Below, piece after piece: positions 22,522 through 33,332 of a stretch of DNA of 62,000 nt. The first letter of the stretch is position 1, and each line of letters starts with the position of its first letter. The notes beneath the pieces are model-generated. The model made no database searches, was not told where the DNA came from, and was given only the letters and a program-made list of their open reading frames with translations. Origin of the DNA: Zygnema cylindricum (Eukaryota > Streptophyta > Zygnematophyceae > Zygnematales > Zygnemataceae); assembly GCA_037447655.1 (NCBI GenBank), contig JBBHKE010002612.1, positions 36,530 through 98,529 on the forward strand, in the 5' to 3' direction. The position numbers were made by a program, and so were the translations under genes.

Positions 22522-23199
22522 GTGGGAGAAGCCTCACAAGATTTCTCCACTTGTCATCCCACACAACCGGTCGAAGGAAAATCTGATCAAGTAAGCAAAA
22601 GATTAGTCAACTTGATAGACGAGGAACCAAAGTCAAAAATGTGGGAGACCAAATCTTTCAAAGATGCATTACTGACCAAAATCTTGGTCAAGAAAACAGA
22701 AAAGACAGGATTGGAAGGGAATCGTTCAAATGGACTCTCATCTCACCTTACCGTAAGGGAAGTCCTCCCAAATTCGCCATCCCTAAAGGCTCCAGATACG
22801 GCCAAATTTCAGTCGGCCTCAACTTTGAGAGAAGAAAATCTGCAAGGCACAGCGGAAGACATGATGGGAGAAGTAAAAGGTGTTAGTCCCCAATCCCTAA
22901 TTTTTCAGATTAAGTCAAGGCTTAATGTCAAGGAACATAGGAGTCAAAATGCAAAGAAAGATAAAATTAAAAGGACATCTAGTAAGATTCTGGAGCTAAA
23001 AGAATTTAAAGATGTAAAAGAATTAAAAGAATTCAGCCATAAGGACTCAATAGCAGCTGCAGGAAAGAAAAGGGGAGGCAAACCTCTTAAGTTGATAGTT
23101 GCCTATAAGAAATCTAAAGTAAAAATTCTGACAGATGTAGTAAAAACACGGTTGAGGGAAGTAAAGAAACTTTACCTCACCAAATTCAGAAAAAGGTGA
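22522..23199 (+). CDS. Unknown lysine-rich ORF of family B with S-F-K-D-A-L motif
   Basis: A 225-codon basic frame. Near residue 45 it carries K-S-F-K-D-A-L-L, shared with family A (about 7060); differences between the families in this motif are at third codon positions. The C-terminal half is very lysine-rich (K-D-K-I-K-R-T, K-K-R-G-G-K) with a possible coiled-coil-like E-L-K-E-F-K-D-V-K-E-L-K-E-F repeat. It could be a nucleic-acid-binding chaperone-like product. No homologue recognised. Confidence 0.4.
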   Translation: MGEASQDFSTCHPTQPVEGKSDQVSKRLVNLIDEEPKSKMWETKSFKDALLTKILVKKTEKTGLEGNRSNGLSSHLTVREVLPNSPSLKAPDTAKFQSASTLREENLQGTAEDMMGEVKGVSPQSLIFQIKSRLNVKEHRSQNAKKDKIKRTSSKILELKEFKDVKELKEFSHKDSIAAAGKKRGGKPLKLIVAYKKSKVKILTDVVKTRLREVKKLYLTKFRKR

Positions 23200-24068
23200 A
23201 ACATCTCGGACAAGCGCAGATTAAAAGGCCCCAGAGGTCCAAGACAGAATCTGCAACGGAAGCTGTGGCTGGGAAGAAAGAAAGGATTTCCTCCATGGCG
23301 TTTGAGTCTCTTCTAAGTCGTAGTCTCCAAGAAAACGGACTGATCTATGGCAGCTCGAAGAGGAAAGATAAGGACTTAAAAACCCTAAGTGAAATCCTAC
23401 AGGAGAAAGGCATCAGACAGAAAATTTCCAAAGGACAGAATGAGTCTGAGAGAGAAAGTACTAACCTTTTTACGTTTGAAACAAGTACAGACTGTACCTT
23501 TGAAGTCGTGCGACGAAGGCGCGAAACACTTTCGAAGTCGTACGTTGGGAAATACCGACGTTTGATCGCCGCCGCGAACGAAGCAATCGAACGGACGAAA
23601 ATTATCAAGTCGTTCGAACGACAACTTGAAAAATCTGCGACGAAATTCATGGTACCGATCGAATGTGAAACAATTAAAATCAACGGTCGGAGTGAAACAA
23701 AACATTTTTTCCCTCGTACAATGAGGATCAAGGACACGTCAGGTGGTCCCAGAATTAATCCGTTGGCATGTGCAGAAAGCGCCAGCGACGCAGTAACCTT
23801 AGGCGCCAGACACGCCCCAATTGGTCATACTTCGACGAAAGGTCATCTTTGGACCACAGGTGGTCCCCACGGGATCATACTTCAAACGAGATCGGAATCA
23901 GTACATGTCAATGGAGTGAGAGCTCATATCGATTTCAAATCGCCCCAAGGATACGGCGATCAGTTTTTTTTGAGAAAATCCCGCGAGTTCATTTTTGAGA
24001 AAAATCATCAGCGACGACATTGTATCGGATGTATCGCGCAAAGCTCGAGTGGGAGTGTTGGTTTTTGA
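23196..24068 (+). CDS. Unknown ORF of family B running into the 3' LTR
   Basis: A 290-codon frame overlapping the previous one by 4 bases (ATGA-type overlap at 23196-23199) and ending 13 bases inside the 3' LTR. The N-terminal third is basic; the C-terminal third contains mixed-composition sequence (G-H-L-W-T-T-G-G-P-H-G-I-I-L-Q) encoded by GC-richer, CGA/ACG-rich DNA unlike the first part. No known domain recognised. Confidence 0.35.
   Translation: MKHLGQAQIKRPQRSKTESATEAVAGKKERISSMAFESLLSRSLQENGLIYGSSKRKDKDLKTLSEILQEKGIRQKISKGQNESERESTNLFTFETSTDCTFEVVRRRRETLSKSYVGKYRRLIAAANEAIERTKIIKSFERQLEKSATKFMVPIECETIKINGRSETKHFFPRTMRIKDTSGGPRINPLACAESASDAVTLGARHAPIGHTSTKGHLWTTGGPHGIILQTRSESVHVNGVRAHIDFKSPQGYGDQFFLRKSREFIFEKNHQRRHCIGCIAQSSSGSVGF
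24040..24055 (+). promoter_or_regulatory. Polypurine-tract region before the 3' LTR, family B
   Basis: AAGCTCGAGTGGGAG directly before TGTTGG; same position and nearly the same sequence as in family A. Confidence 0.6.
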
Positions 24069-24663
24069 CGATCTTCGGCAATACATCGATTCTGACGATA
24101 CTACCGATTTTCATATGTGCAACGTGACGTGACGCGACGAATCGGAATGTACGGAATTGAAGCAAACGATTACATGTTTGAGTAAATGCTTTGTGTACGG
24201 AATTGTGTACTGACGTGCGGCAATTTCCGGTGGACAATCAATGTGTAAATATGAAATGATTGGACCACACTTTAAGTGACTTATTTAGTGTAGGCTTTGT
24301 GTTTTCATAGAAAAGACAGAACAGAGCAGACAGAAAAATATCCCTTCATCCATCAATTTTAGAGAGCAAGTCAGACATCATAGTGAGACAAAGAATAGAA
24401 TAGAATTTTGGCTTTATTACAAAGTCTCTTGTAACAATTGTCCTAAACGGACCATTAATCAAATCTACGACTTTTCTGGAATGTATTCTGTCTACTTTTG
24501 TCTATTTGCTATAAATATCCCTCCCTACTATACCTCATTCCTATCTCTATTGTTTTTGTGACTCCCTAAAGCCCCTCTGCGTGTATTGATCTGTGGCCGG
24601 TCCATTTTGTCTGTGGTTACGGGAATCCTTCCCGTTAGCTCGGATGACCGACCCGGCGCACCA
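24056..24663 (+). repeat. Family B 3' LTR (608 bp)
   Basis: Nearly identical to 19069-19675; ends GGCGCACCA. A few substitutions and one extra C (GACTCCC) separate the two LTRs. Confidence 0.9.
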
Positions 24664-24727
24664 ACTGCACCTGTTAGGATTCCTTCTAGAAATCCGGGAT
24701 TCGGCATTTCCCACACTTGGGAAAATT

Positions 24728-24798
24728 GAGCCGGCCAGGGTTCAAACCTGGGACCTTTCACTTCAGCTGCGAACGCACTACCACTGTGCCACCAGCTC
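24728..24798 (-). tRNA. tRNA-like cloverleaf (tRNA-derived SINE head or tRNA pseudogene)
   Basis: On the minus strand 71 bases fold as a full cloverleaf: acceptor GAGCTGG/CCGGCTC (7 bp with one G-T), D stem GCAC/GTGC, anticodon stem TTCGC/GTGAA, T stem CCAGG/CCTGG. A-box-like TGGCACAGTGG and B-box-like GGTTTGAACCC are present, and TTTT, a Pol III stop, follows 3 bases after the acceptor. The seven-base anticodon loop AGCTGAA has CTG at the anticodon position but G in place of the near-invariant U33, so a working tRNA is unlikely. It directly follows the family B 3' LTR. Confidence 0.65.
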
Positions 24799-24897
24799 GA
24801 TGTTGAGACTGGTGGGTCCGTACCCATTTATTACGGGCGGCTCGAGTATGGATATTTCCATATTCTACCCCGTATTGGACCGGCTTCACGTGCCAAT

Positions 24898-25770
24898 CCA
24901 ACAAGGGAGAGGAAGAGGGAGAGAGAAAAGGAGAGGGAGAGGGGCACGAAGAGGGATAGCCAGAGGGAGAGGGAGAGGGAGAGACAGAGGGAGAGAGAGA
25001 GGGAGAGGGAGAGGGAGGGGGAGAGGTAAGGGAAGAGGGAGGGGAGAGGGAGAGGGAGAGAGAGATTTAGAAAGGGAGGAAAAGGGAGAGGGAAAGGGAG
25101 AGGAAGAGGGGGGGTATAGGGAGAGGGAGAGGGAGAGGGAGAGGAAGAGGGAGAGGGAGAGGGAGAGGGAGAGGGAGAGGGAGAGGGAGAGGGAGAGGGA
25201 GAAGGAGACGTTTGGAGAGAGAGAGGAGAGAGAGAAAGAGAGGGAGAGAGAGAGGAGAGAGAGAAAGAGAGGGAGAGGGAGAAGGAGAGTGGGAGCTAGA
25301 ATGAGGGTGAGAGTGAGAACACAACAGAAAGCGACAACATCAGCGAGAGGGAGAGCGAGAGTAAGAGAGAGACGGAGAGGGAGAGGGAGAGGGAGAGGGA
25401 GTGGGATAGCAAGAGAGAGAGCGAGGCGAGAGAGAGTGCGAGAGAGAGGGCGAGAACGGAAGTGAGTGCGAGAGCGAGAGAGAGAGATAGAAGGAGATGG
25501 AGAGGGAGAGGGAGGGGTAGAGGGAGAGGGAGAAGAACATGGAGAGCGACAGCAAGAGGGAGAGCAAGAATGAGGGCAAAAGCGAGATTGAGAGGCAGAG
25601 AGAAAGGGAGAGAAGATAGAGAGGGAGACGGAGAGGGAGTGGGATAGGTAGAGGCAGGGGCAAAGGGGGAGGGAAAGGGGGGGAGAGGGGGGGAAAGGGC
25701 GGAAAGGGGGAGGGAGGGAAAAAAAGGGGTAAAATAGGAGAAAAGGAGGGATGGAGAGAGAAGTATAATA
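24898..25770 (+). repeat. GA-rich low-complexity tract (GGGAGA)n
   Basis: About 870 bp of purine repeat with short CGAGAG and GCGAGA variants. The long open frames on both strands here are artefacts of period-6 repetition. Confidence 0.95.
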
Positions 25771-28330
25771 ATAATTAATTATGGTAATCAATAAATATAA
25801 TAATAAAATTTTTTACTTTTCGTAATTAATAGTAAATGATAGTAAGGAATAAATAGTAATAGTAAATAATAATAAACCATTGTTAGAAATAGTAAAACAT
25901 CATTAATAATAAAAAATCACATAGATTATGATTAATCATCATCGTAATTAAAGTACTACTAATTATTTTGATAACGATTAAAGTACTATAATTAATACTA
26001 AATAAAATTGAATAATCTTAAACAATATATTAAACAATAATCAACATTAACCATAAATAAGTTTCTAATATTACAAGAGGTGAAGGGAGCACTCTATTTT
26101 TTCCTTTTTTTACTTTTATCTTCCACCGCAAGCTAAACATTCTTATGTTCTAGACGATTTTCGAGGGGGCGCGTGCTAGTCTGGTGTGAATGTCCGGTTT
26201 CACAGATTTCTATATAACAATCAGTTGAGTGGAAGCATTCCATCGTCCATCTATCAACTAGCATCCCTCCGATCTTTGTAAGACACACGACACTCTGGCG
26301 ATGATGTACGTAAAGCAAAGGAGATAAATTGTTAAATACAGTAGTTAGTATGAAAATTAAAAATTTATGGAATTAATATTGACAACAATTATTAAAATTG
26401 ACAACGATAACAAATCAAAATATCAAATAAAAACAATTACAATAATAGTTATCAAAATTATTCATTATTTGAAAATGGAAAAAAACATAGGGTTTTTAGA
26501 GGAAATGTAGGCCCGATAGGCTTATTGAGACGGAAGGGTATGGCCAACTTTTGGGGGTTCAAGCAGGGGGAAAGTGGTGGAGGGAAGGGTTCTAAAAGTC
26601 GTTTTTTTTATTTTTGTGTGTAGAGGGCGTTTTTAGATAAATTCTATAAGATGCTACTCAGGAGAAGAGTGGTAACCATTATATTTAAGAAAAACAAAAA
26701 ATAAGAATTACAATAAATAGTAAGTTTCTATAATAATAAGTGAATAAAATAATAACAATTCTAAAAAAAAAAGATAATAATAATAATAACAACAATTGTT
26801 ATAATAAAAATAATAACAATTAGTAACACAATATAATAATAATAATGGTTATTAATAATCAATGTCAACAACACGTACTAACTATAAGAGTCAAGAAAAC
26901 AATAACAATTATCGATAATAATTAGAATTAACAATAATTTGTAAAAATCTTCATAAAATAATCAACAATAATAATCAATAAGAACTATAATCATAACTAA
27001 TACTTTCTATAATAATAATCAATGATAACTATAACAATAATCAATTGTTATTATAATAATAGTGTATACTAGTTATAACAAAATTTCATAATAAATAATA
27101 TCAAAATTAACTATATTTAACATAGTTAATTATGATACCTACAACAATATTTAATAGTAGTTAAAATTGCAATTATATCAGTAATTAATAATATTTAGTA
27201 ATACCAAATAATAATAAATATGAATGTGTAAATTATATTATGTAATAATTATTATAATAATATCTCATTATTATAAATATTAGTTAATAAAAATTAATAA
27301 TTCTATATATAATAATTATTAGATAGTTACTAATAATAACTAATAATCATTAATAATCATTGATAATTATAAATTACATTATATAATGATGAATAGTAAC
27401 GAATAAAAATAAATACTAATGAAAAATGATAAACAATAATGAATAAGAATATATGATAGTAAATAATAATGATATTAATGAATAATAATAATAATGAGTA
27501 ATAATGTGTCCTACTCGAATAATATTGAATAATAACGAATAATAATGAGTCAATGAATTTATTACTAATAGTGAATAATTAACAATAACAATTAATAATA
27601 ATGACAAATAATTAAAAGGATCGATAATAAGCAATTATGAGAAATAATAACCAATAATAATCAGTTATAACAAATAACAATCAATAATAATCCAATACTA
27701 GTCCATAATAAAACATAATGAAATAAATAGCACAATAATCTATATTGATGAAAATAATCAATAATGTTTAAAAGCAAAATAATCAATGTTAAACAATAAT
27801 AATCAATATGAATCCATGATAAACAACAATAATCAATAATATTCAATACTAATCAATAATAAAAACAACAAGAACTAATAAGAAATAATAACAAATACTA
27901 AAATTAACAAAAGTAATAAGAGATCATAAGAAATTACAAAAAATAAAGTAGAACTATAATAAATTATGAAAATTATAAAGAATAATATAAAGAATAAGGA
28001 TCAAGGGAAAGTAACGAAATTAATAAAAATATCAAGAAAGATTAAAAGAGATAGAAATAAAAATTATAAAAATATTGCAAAAAAATATGATGGAATTTAT
28101 TACAAAATTTTTAACGAAATAATAAGAAATAATAGTAGTCACGTGTGAACTTTTGAAATATCAATTGAAAAAGTTGAGCTTTTCAAATAAGAGATATTAT
28201 AAAAAAAACCACAAAATGTCAAAAACATGGGTTGTTAACTATATGCATGTCAATTACAATGATATTCTTCATTAATAAGTCTTATGGGAAATCATCTATT
28301 CATAAGTAGTAGACAGTTATTTTAGAAAAA
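25770..28330. repeat. AT-rich low-complexity field with one LRR exon
   Basis: AATAAT/TAATAA-rich DNA, probably intronic. The only complex island is 26070-26690, which matches 17040-17640 and contains an intact LRR exon. Confidence 0.7.
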
Positions 28331-31300
28331 TCCTTAAAATTTCAATTATAGTTTAGAAAATACGTTTTTTTAAACCACTACCTATATTTTAATTCTTGTT
28401 TGTTATATGAAATTTTCATTACATGTATTTTTTATCATTTTTTTGTTTTGTTTTTTTGTCAAGGTTCATGTTTTCATTAACATTTTTATGTGTAAGACGT
28501 TGTCATCGATTTTCATGGCTTGCAAGCTGTTTTTTTTTTTACAATGTGGTCCATATTTATAGGGATATTTCAAACAACTTCTTCACCGGGCCTATTTATA
28601 AAGGCAGTGAACATCCAAGCTGTGCAGAGTTAGGTGCCAATTGCTTGTTTGAGTCAAGCCTTCCATATGGGTGTGACTTGAATAATCAACGAAATAAAAG
28701 CGATTGTGAAGCATTCTGTAATGCAACCCAAGTAGGGGGGCCATGTGGGGAAGGCGGTACATGCTCGAAGGGCACGGACGGAATTTCACCTACATGTGCA
28801 TGCAATGACGGATACGACAATCAAGCAAACAAGTTCGTTTGCGACTGTAAGTCTTCTTTTGGCAAGATGGGCCCTATAAGCATACTTGTTGTTGATGCAA
28901 ATAACAACAATTGGTTGGTTTTCTTTTTTAATTTTTGTGCTCATCTTCTTACAAATATGATATTCATGGAACTTTTTTATAAATGGCAATAATATTCTTT
29001 TGTAAATAAATTATCAAATTGTGAAAAACGCAAAAGGTTTGAACTTTGTCTAAAGTGCACAATGTACTTGTTAGGACAATTGATATACTCTGTGTTTATA
29101 ACACATTTACCACAATTGGTTAACACACATAGGAAGTTTGGAACCTTTTTTAAATGGGAATTTGCTTGTGCAAAAAATCTTTAATATTTTATTTTCTTCC
29201 ATTTCTTTGTGGACAGAAAAAAAACTAAAGATCGAAACACATTTTAGGGTCCGTTATCAAAAAAAAAAAGTGTCGGATTTTTTAATGGAAAATTGTGGTG
29301 TATGTTTTTTGAAACTATCCAAAGAATGATATAGTTCTAAAAAGAAAAATTAAAAATTTCAAAACGTTATTTATGGCCGCCATTATATCTTTAAAAAGTT
29401 CAAAAAAATTGGATCAAATGTCAAATGTTCTCCACTCAAATCGTGAATGTTTTTCTATGAAGTTAACTTTCACTTTTTAATTTATAGACTGAAAAAATTT
29501 GGGGTTTGTGTTTGAAAGATATTGAAATGTCCAAATTTTTTTCTCAAACCTGACTTCATATGTCATGAAAAAGTAAAAAATAGACTTCTTAAAATCAGTT
29601 TGTTTCGTCAAATAAATTGGCGAAGCGATATTTGTAATGTTGTTGCTAAATGGATTTTGCCTCACTGTTTTCGCAAATATTAGGCCATCAACCGACTAAT
29701 GTGGTGGTAAAGGTTTGAAATCTGAAGTTATCATAGCCATTGCTTTCATAAACATTTGATTAAAAATCAAGAAACTAGGAAATTCAATTTTTTGAATTGA
29801 GTGCTGAACATTTAGGTTTGTTGGTACGGACTTCTTTTTCCGACATTAGTAGTTAATCGACTGGCTATTGCAACAGACTTATTGTATTTTTGACCCGTTA
29901 TTGAACAAGCGTTTTCTTTATCAGGCTTTATTTGGATTTATTTTTTAAATCCTCGCATATTTTTGACACATTATGGTCGCATTATTTCTTTTGGATTTTT
30001 CGGTGTTGTTTTGATATTTTACAGTATTCAGTAAATGCAAAGGCTTTTCATTTCTAATTTTTGTAGGAAGATACTGACAGTTTTTTAATTTAATCCAAAA
30101 ATTGCAAAGATTGTAAAACCGGAAAACACTTTTATTGTTTTGAACTTCACGCCTCACTTGAGGGCAAACATTCGAATTTGAGCTACCTTACTTTTTAGGT
30201 TCATGTATTGAGTATCCACTTTTGGCAGATATATACCACAAATATCAAAATACGACCATATAAGTCTAAAAGAAGATCTATTTTTCTCCATACACTCTAG
30301 TTCTATACTTTCTTTCTCTTTTTTCTCAGCCATTATGTTTCACATTGTCTACAATCTTGAAAAACAATCGTTTGTTACTTGAAAAAAAAATCAGTCCAAT
30401 ACTTCAGCTTTTCTTTTTTGCACATGCATAAAATTCAATTTGGAACATGGTGTCATTTTCTCTAAAGATAGTCTTCAAATCTGACACAATGCAGATAATA
30501 CAAAGAGGAACACAAGTGCAAATTTACACAAAAATCTGCAAACAGTTCTGAGAGAAACTCTCAGTCAAAGATATCAAAATGCTAAAGCATAATTTGATAC
30601 AACAAGTTCCTAACTTCTGAAATGGTTAAGTCCTATTCTTCTAAAAGCTAGCAGCCACTCACTATCCTAACCAAGGTAAGAAGACATGTCAGCCATGCAT
30701 CAATAATATCTACCAAAGCTAAAGAGGATACCTGAATATGTCAAAGTATGTCATTGAGAATGAATTTGAACTGAGTTCTTAATCAAACAAAACACGCTTA
30801 TGTACAAAACGAGGATATGTTACGTCACACTATACTGTACAAAACACGTCGGATAATCATAGACGTGGTCCCGGTTGACCACCGTTCGTTGGCAGCAATC
30901 TTCGCCGTCCATCTTTCACAAGTTTCATCCAAGATGAAACTTTATGTGACACCTTGGCCTTCAGGTGAATCTGGGTCGTAGGACCGAGTCTTGCGGAGCG
31001 TCTCATCTCTGTTTGCTGATGCGTGTCCAAAGAGTGTGATCCATAGTGTACTCCCGCACTGTTCACTGTCACACTAATTCTAGTACATAATGAACTAGAC
31101 TTCCAATAAACTAAGTACCCAGAAGACACTCCCCTCACATATGAGGCTTAGTGAGGACTAAAGCTTTTAAAACAACGATTACTATTCCGGTATAATCTGA
31201 CATTTTACGAAGATGGCTAGTTTGAGTGCAACCATGCCCTCATATTTTAGGTTTAACAAAAAAGCACAGTGGAAAAACCTTCCGTTGTTGGAGGGTTTAC

Positions 31301-33332
31301 TCTGCTTTCACTAATATTTACAGATATATGGGCTATCTTAAAAAAATGTTGCATTTAGGGGTCGTTTGTTACTTTCCCCAGGTTTTATTTCTCATGTTTC
31401 CGACTTTTTGGAAAAAAAAAATCCCTGTAGGGTTTATTAGAGGATTGGGCCAAGACTTTTGGTTGTTAGCAACGTTGATAGACTTCCACTCTTCATAATT
31501 CTAAAATTCCGTCATGTATTTTCCTCATAGTCAAGTCGCACATGATAATAATTTGGCATTTTTGTTTGGCAAGATGAAAAGTAATTGTCATAAAGTCGGC
31601 TTTGGTACAAATTGGAGTTATAACTTATTTTTGGAACGTGCTAGTCCTTTTCGCACGAGTATTTTTTCGTTGAAAATTTAGGAGGTTAAGTTTTTAGCCC
31701 CTATAATCCATGGACGTCCATTTTCTCCAATACTAATTTCCTCAAACATCGGAAATTATGTGTGATTCTAGTTTTCTGCTGCCAAATGCACGAAAGTTAC
31801 TTTTATAGATCGACGACCTTTAAATTTGACCGCCTCGTGAAATTGTGCGAAAAACCTTTTAGCCTTAAAAAAATGTGGTCCCTTCCAAGATGGCAATTTT
31901 TTACGCTCAATCCAAAGATTTCAATGTTCTTCAATGTTTTGAATATCTATGAAATGATCTTTGAACATGGACTATGACTTTTCTAAAAATGTTGAATGAA
32001 AGAAAACGTAAAGCGCGTTATGTAATCCTTGTTGACAATTATTTAATTAAAGTTTAGAGGCTACTTTTGTGCCATTTCATTCTGTGTTAATTTAAATCAT
32101 TGGTTCTCACAAGAAAAAACAACCCCTATTTCTTTACCTTAGTGTTGGTTGGTTTTGGACAAGCGCCTAAGATGACTTTGAAAGCAAATCTTGATTCAAA
32201 CAAGAACACGTAGACATTAAATAATGTTAGAATGGATAAAAGTAAAGTTATGCAAAAAAAGAACGGGTAAAAGTGATTTAACGCTAAACGAGGATGCGAA
32301 CACATTTAAAAAATAGCATAAGATGATGCCTGCACGTTTTTACGTTATTTTACATCAACTCATCCTCTTTGCACCCCTTTTTCTATCACCCAATTTGCCG
32401 CACTGTCCATTTTTCTCGTAACCTTCTTCAATTCCGCCACTAGCAACTCCTTGTTTCCCCCCATTTCAACTTTTTATCCCCACCTTCTAAAACCATTCAT
32501 TTCCTTTTTGTACCTTCTTCTAGACCTCAGACATCTTCTGTCGTCCACCGTCATTTCTGTCGTCCACCGTCATTTAAAAATATGCAGCGAATAAAATAAC
32601 TTGCAAAGCAACTGTCCCTACCCCCATAAGCATTTTATGCCTCGGTAACATGTATTGACACCTTCAATGAAGTATTATTAATTTTTTAAATTGCTATTTT
32701 TTGACAAGAAAGAGTTTGATTACAATTGGACTTGTTCTTGCAATGTTTTGCAGTGACACAACCACCACCTCCACCATCTCCTCCACCTCCACCATCTCCT
32801 CCACCTCCACCTCCACCACCCCCATCTCCTCCTCCCACTCCTTCACCATCCCCACCTCCTCTCCCCCCTCCTCCCTCTCCTCCCTCTCCTCCACCATCCC
32901 CACCTCCTCGTCTCCCCCGTCCTCCCCCTCCCCCCCCTCCTCCTCCACCACCCCCACCCCCTCGTCCCCCCCCTCCTCCCTCACCTCCACCACCCCCAAC
33001 TACTCGTCCCCCCCCCTCCTCGACGATCCCCTCCTCCTCGTCCCCCCCCTCCTCGTCCCCCCCCCTCCTCCCTCTCCTCCCTCCCCTCCTCCACCACCCC
33101 CACCTCCTCTTCCCCCCCCCCCCTCCCTCTCCTCCCTCTCCTCCGCCACCCCCACCTCCCTCCGCTCCGCCACTACCCCCACCTCGGCCCCTCCACCGTC
33201 CTCCCCCTCCACCATCCCTACGTCCTCTTCCCCCTCGTCCTCGCCCACCTTCGCCACCTCCCCTATCTCGTCCGACGCCGCCTCCTCCCTTTAGTCCATC
33301 ACCCCCACCTCCTCCCCCACCAAGGTCACCTG
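26206..33332 (+). CDS. Gene A (partial): LRR / cysteine-rich / proline-rich extracellular protein
   Basis: Three exons can be joined in phase. Exon 26206-26277 is exactly 72 nt, one LRR (L-Y-N-N-Q-L-S-G-S-I-P-S-S-I), acceptor TTCACAG, donor TT|GTAAGA. Exon 28563-28846 completes an LRR (L-D-I-S-N-N-F-F-T-G-P-I) and adds an EGF-like cysteine module (P-S-C-A-E-L, D-C-E-A-F-C-N-A-T-Q, G-P-C-G-E-G-G-T-C, C-A-C-N-D-G-Y). Exon 32754-33332 is a 192-codon P/S-rich hinge. All junctions are phase-compatible (2, then 1). The cysteine module is paralogous to the first one of gene B. No start, signal peptide or stop was found; upstream LRR exons may be lost (one broken remnant at 17.1 kb). The layout resembles LRR-extensins, wall proteins, but the cysteine module between the parts is different. 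Confidence 0.6.
28563..28846 (+). CDS. Gene A exon: last LRR plus EGF-like cysteine module
   Basis: Acceptor TTTATAG, donor T|GTAAGTC. It carries about ten cysteines, including D-C-E-A-F-C-N-A-T-Q and C-A-C-N-D-G-Y. The parallel exon of gene B (37453-37799) has D-C-E-R-F-C-N-T-T-Q and C-T-C-D-K-G-Y. Codon use is normal for coding DNA, unlike the surrounding AT field. Confidence 0.8.
28847..32753. other. Probable gene A intron, no gene seen
   Basis: AT-rich sequence with chance open frames only. A compositionally distinct, GC-richer block at about 30842-31140 stands out and may be an old insertion; see findings. Confidence 0.5.
32754..33332 (+). CDS. Gene A exon: proline/serine-rich hinge
   Basis: Follows TTTTGCAG and ends before GTAATA, phase 1 to phase 1. 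It encodes 192 codons dominated by P-P-P-P-S-P-P-P-P units with R, T and L interruptions, like extensin or pherophorin hinges that are hydroxylated and O-glycosylated in the wall. The reverse strand gives a Gly-rich frame that is only its shadow. Its repeat nature makes exact length unreliable. Confidence 0.65.

Larger units (their letters stand above)
19069..24663 (+). mobile_element. Non-autonomous LTR retrotransposon, family B
   Basis: About 5.6 kb with two nearly identical LTRs (19069-19675 and 24056-24663), primer site 19676-19690, gag-like frame from 19680, four further hydrophilic open frames and a purine tract before the 3' LTR. No protease, integrase, RT or RNase H motif appears in any frame. 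The LTRs differ at only a few positions, suggesting fairly recent insertion. The 5 bp on the two sides do not match (AGGGA / ACTGC), so the flanks were rearranged after insertion. It lies between the broken LRR exon at 17.1 kb and the intact one at 26.2 kb, possibly in an intron of gene A. Confidence 0.85.

Noticed and set aside
24593-25791. Long open frames on both strands (290 codons plus, 301 codons minus)
   Set aside because: They are R/E/G- or S/L/P-only translations of a (GGGAGA)n purine repeat; no complex sequence.
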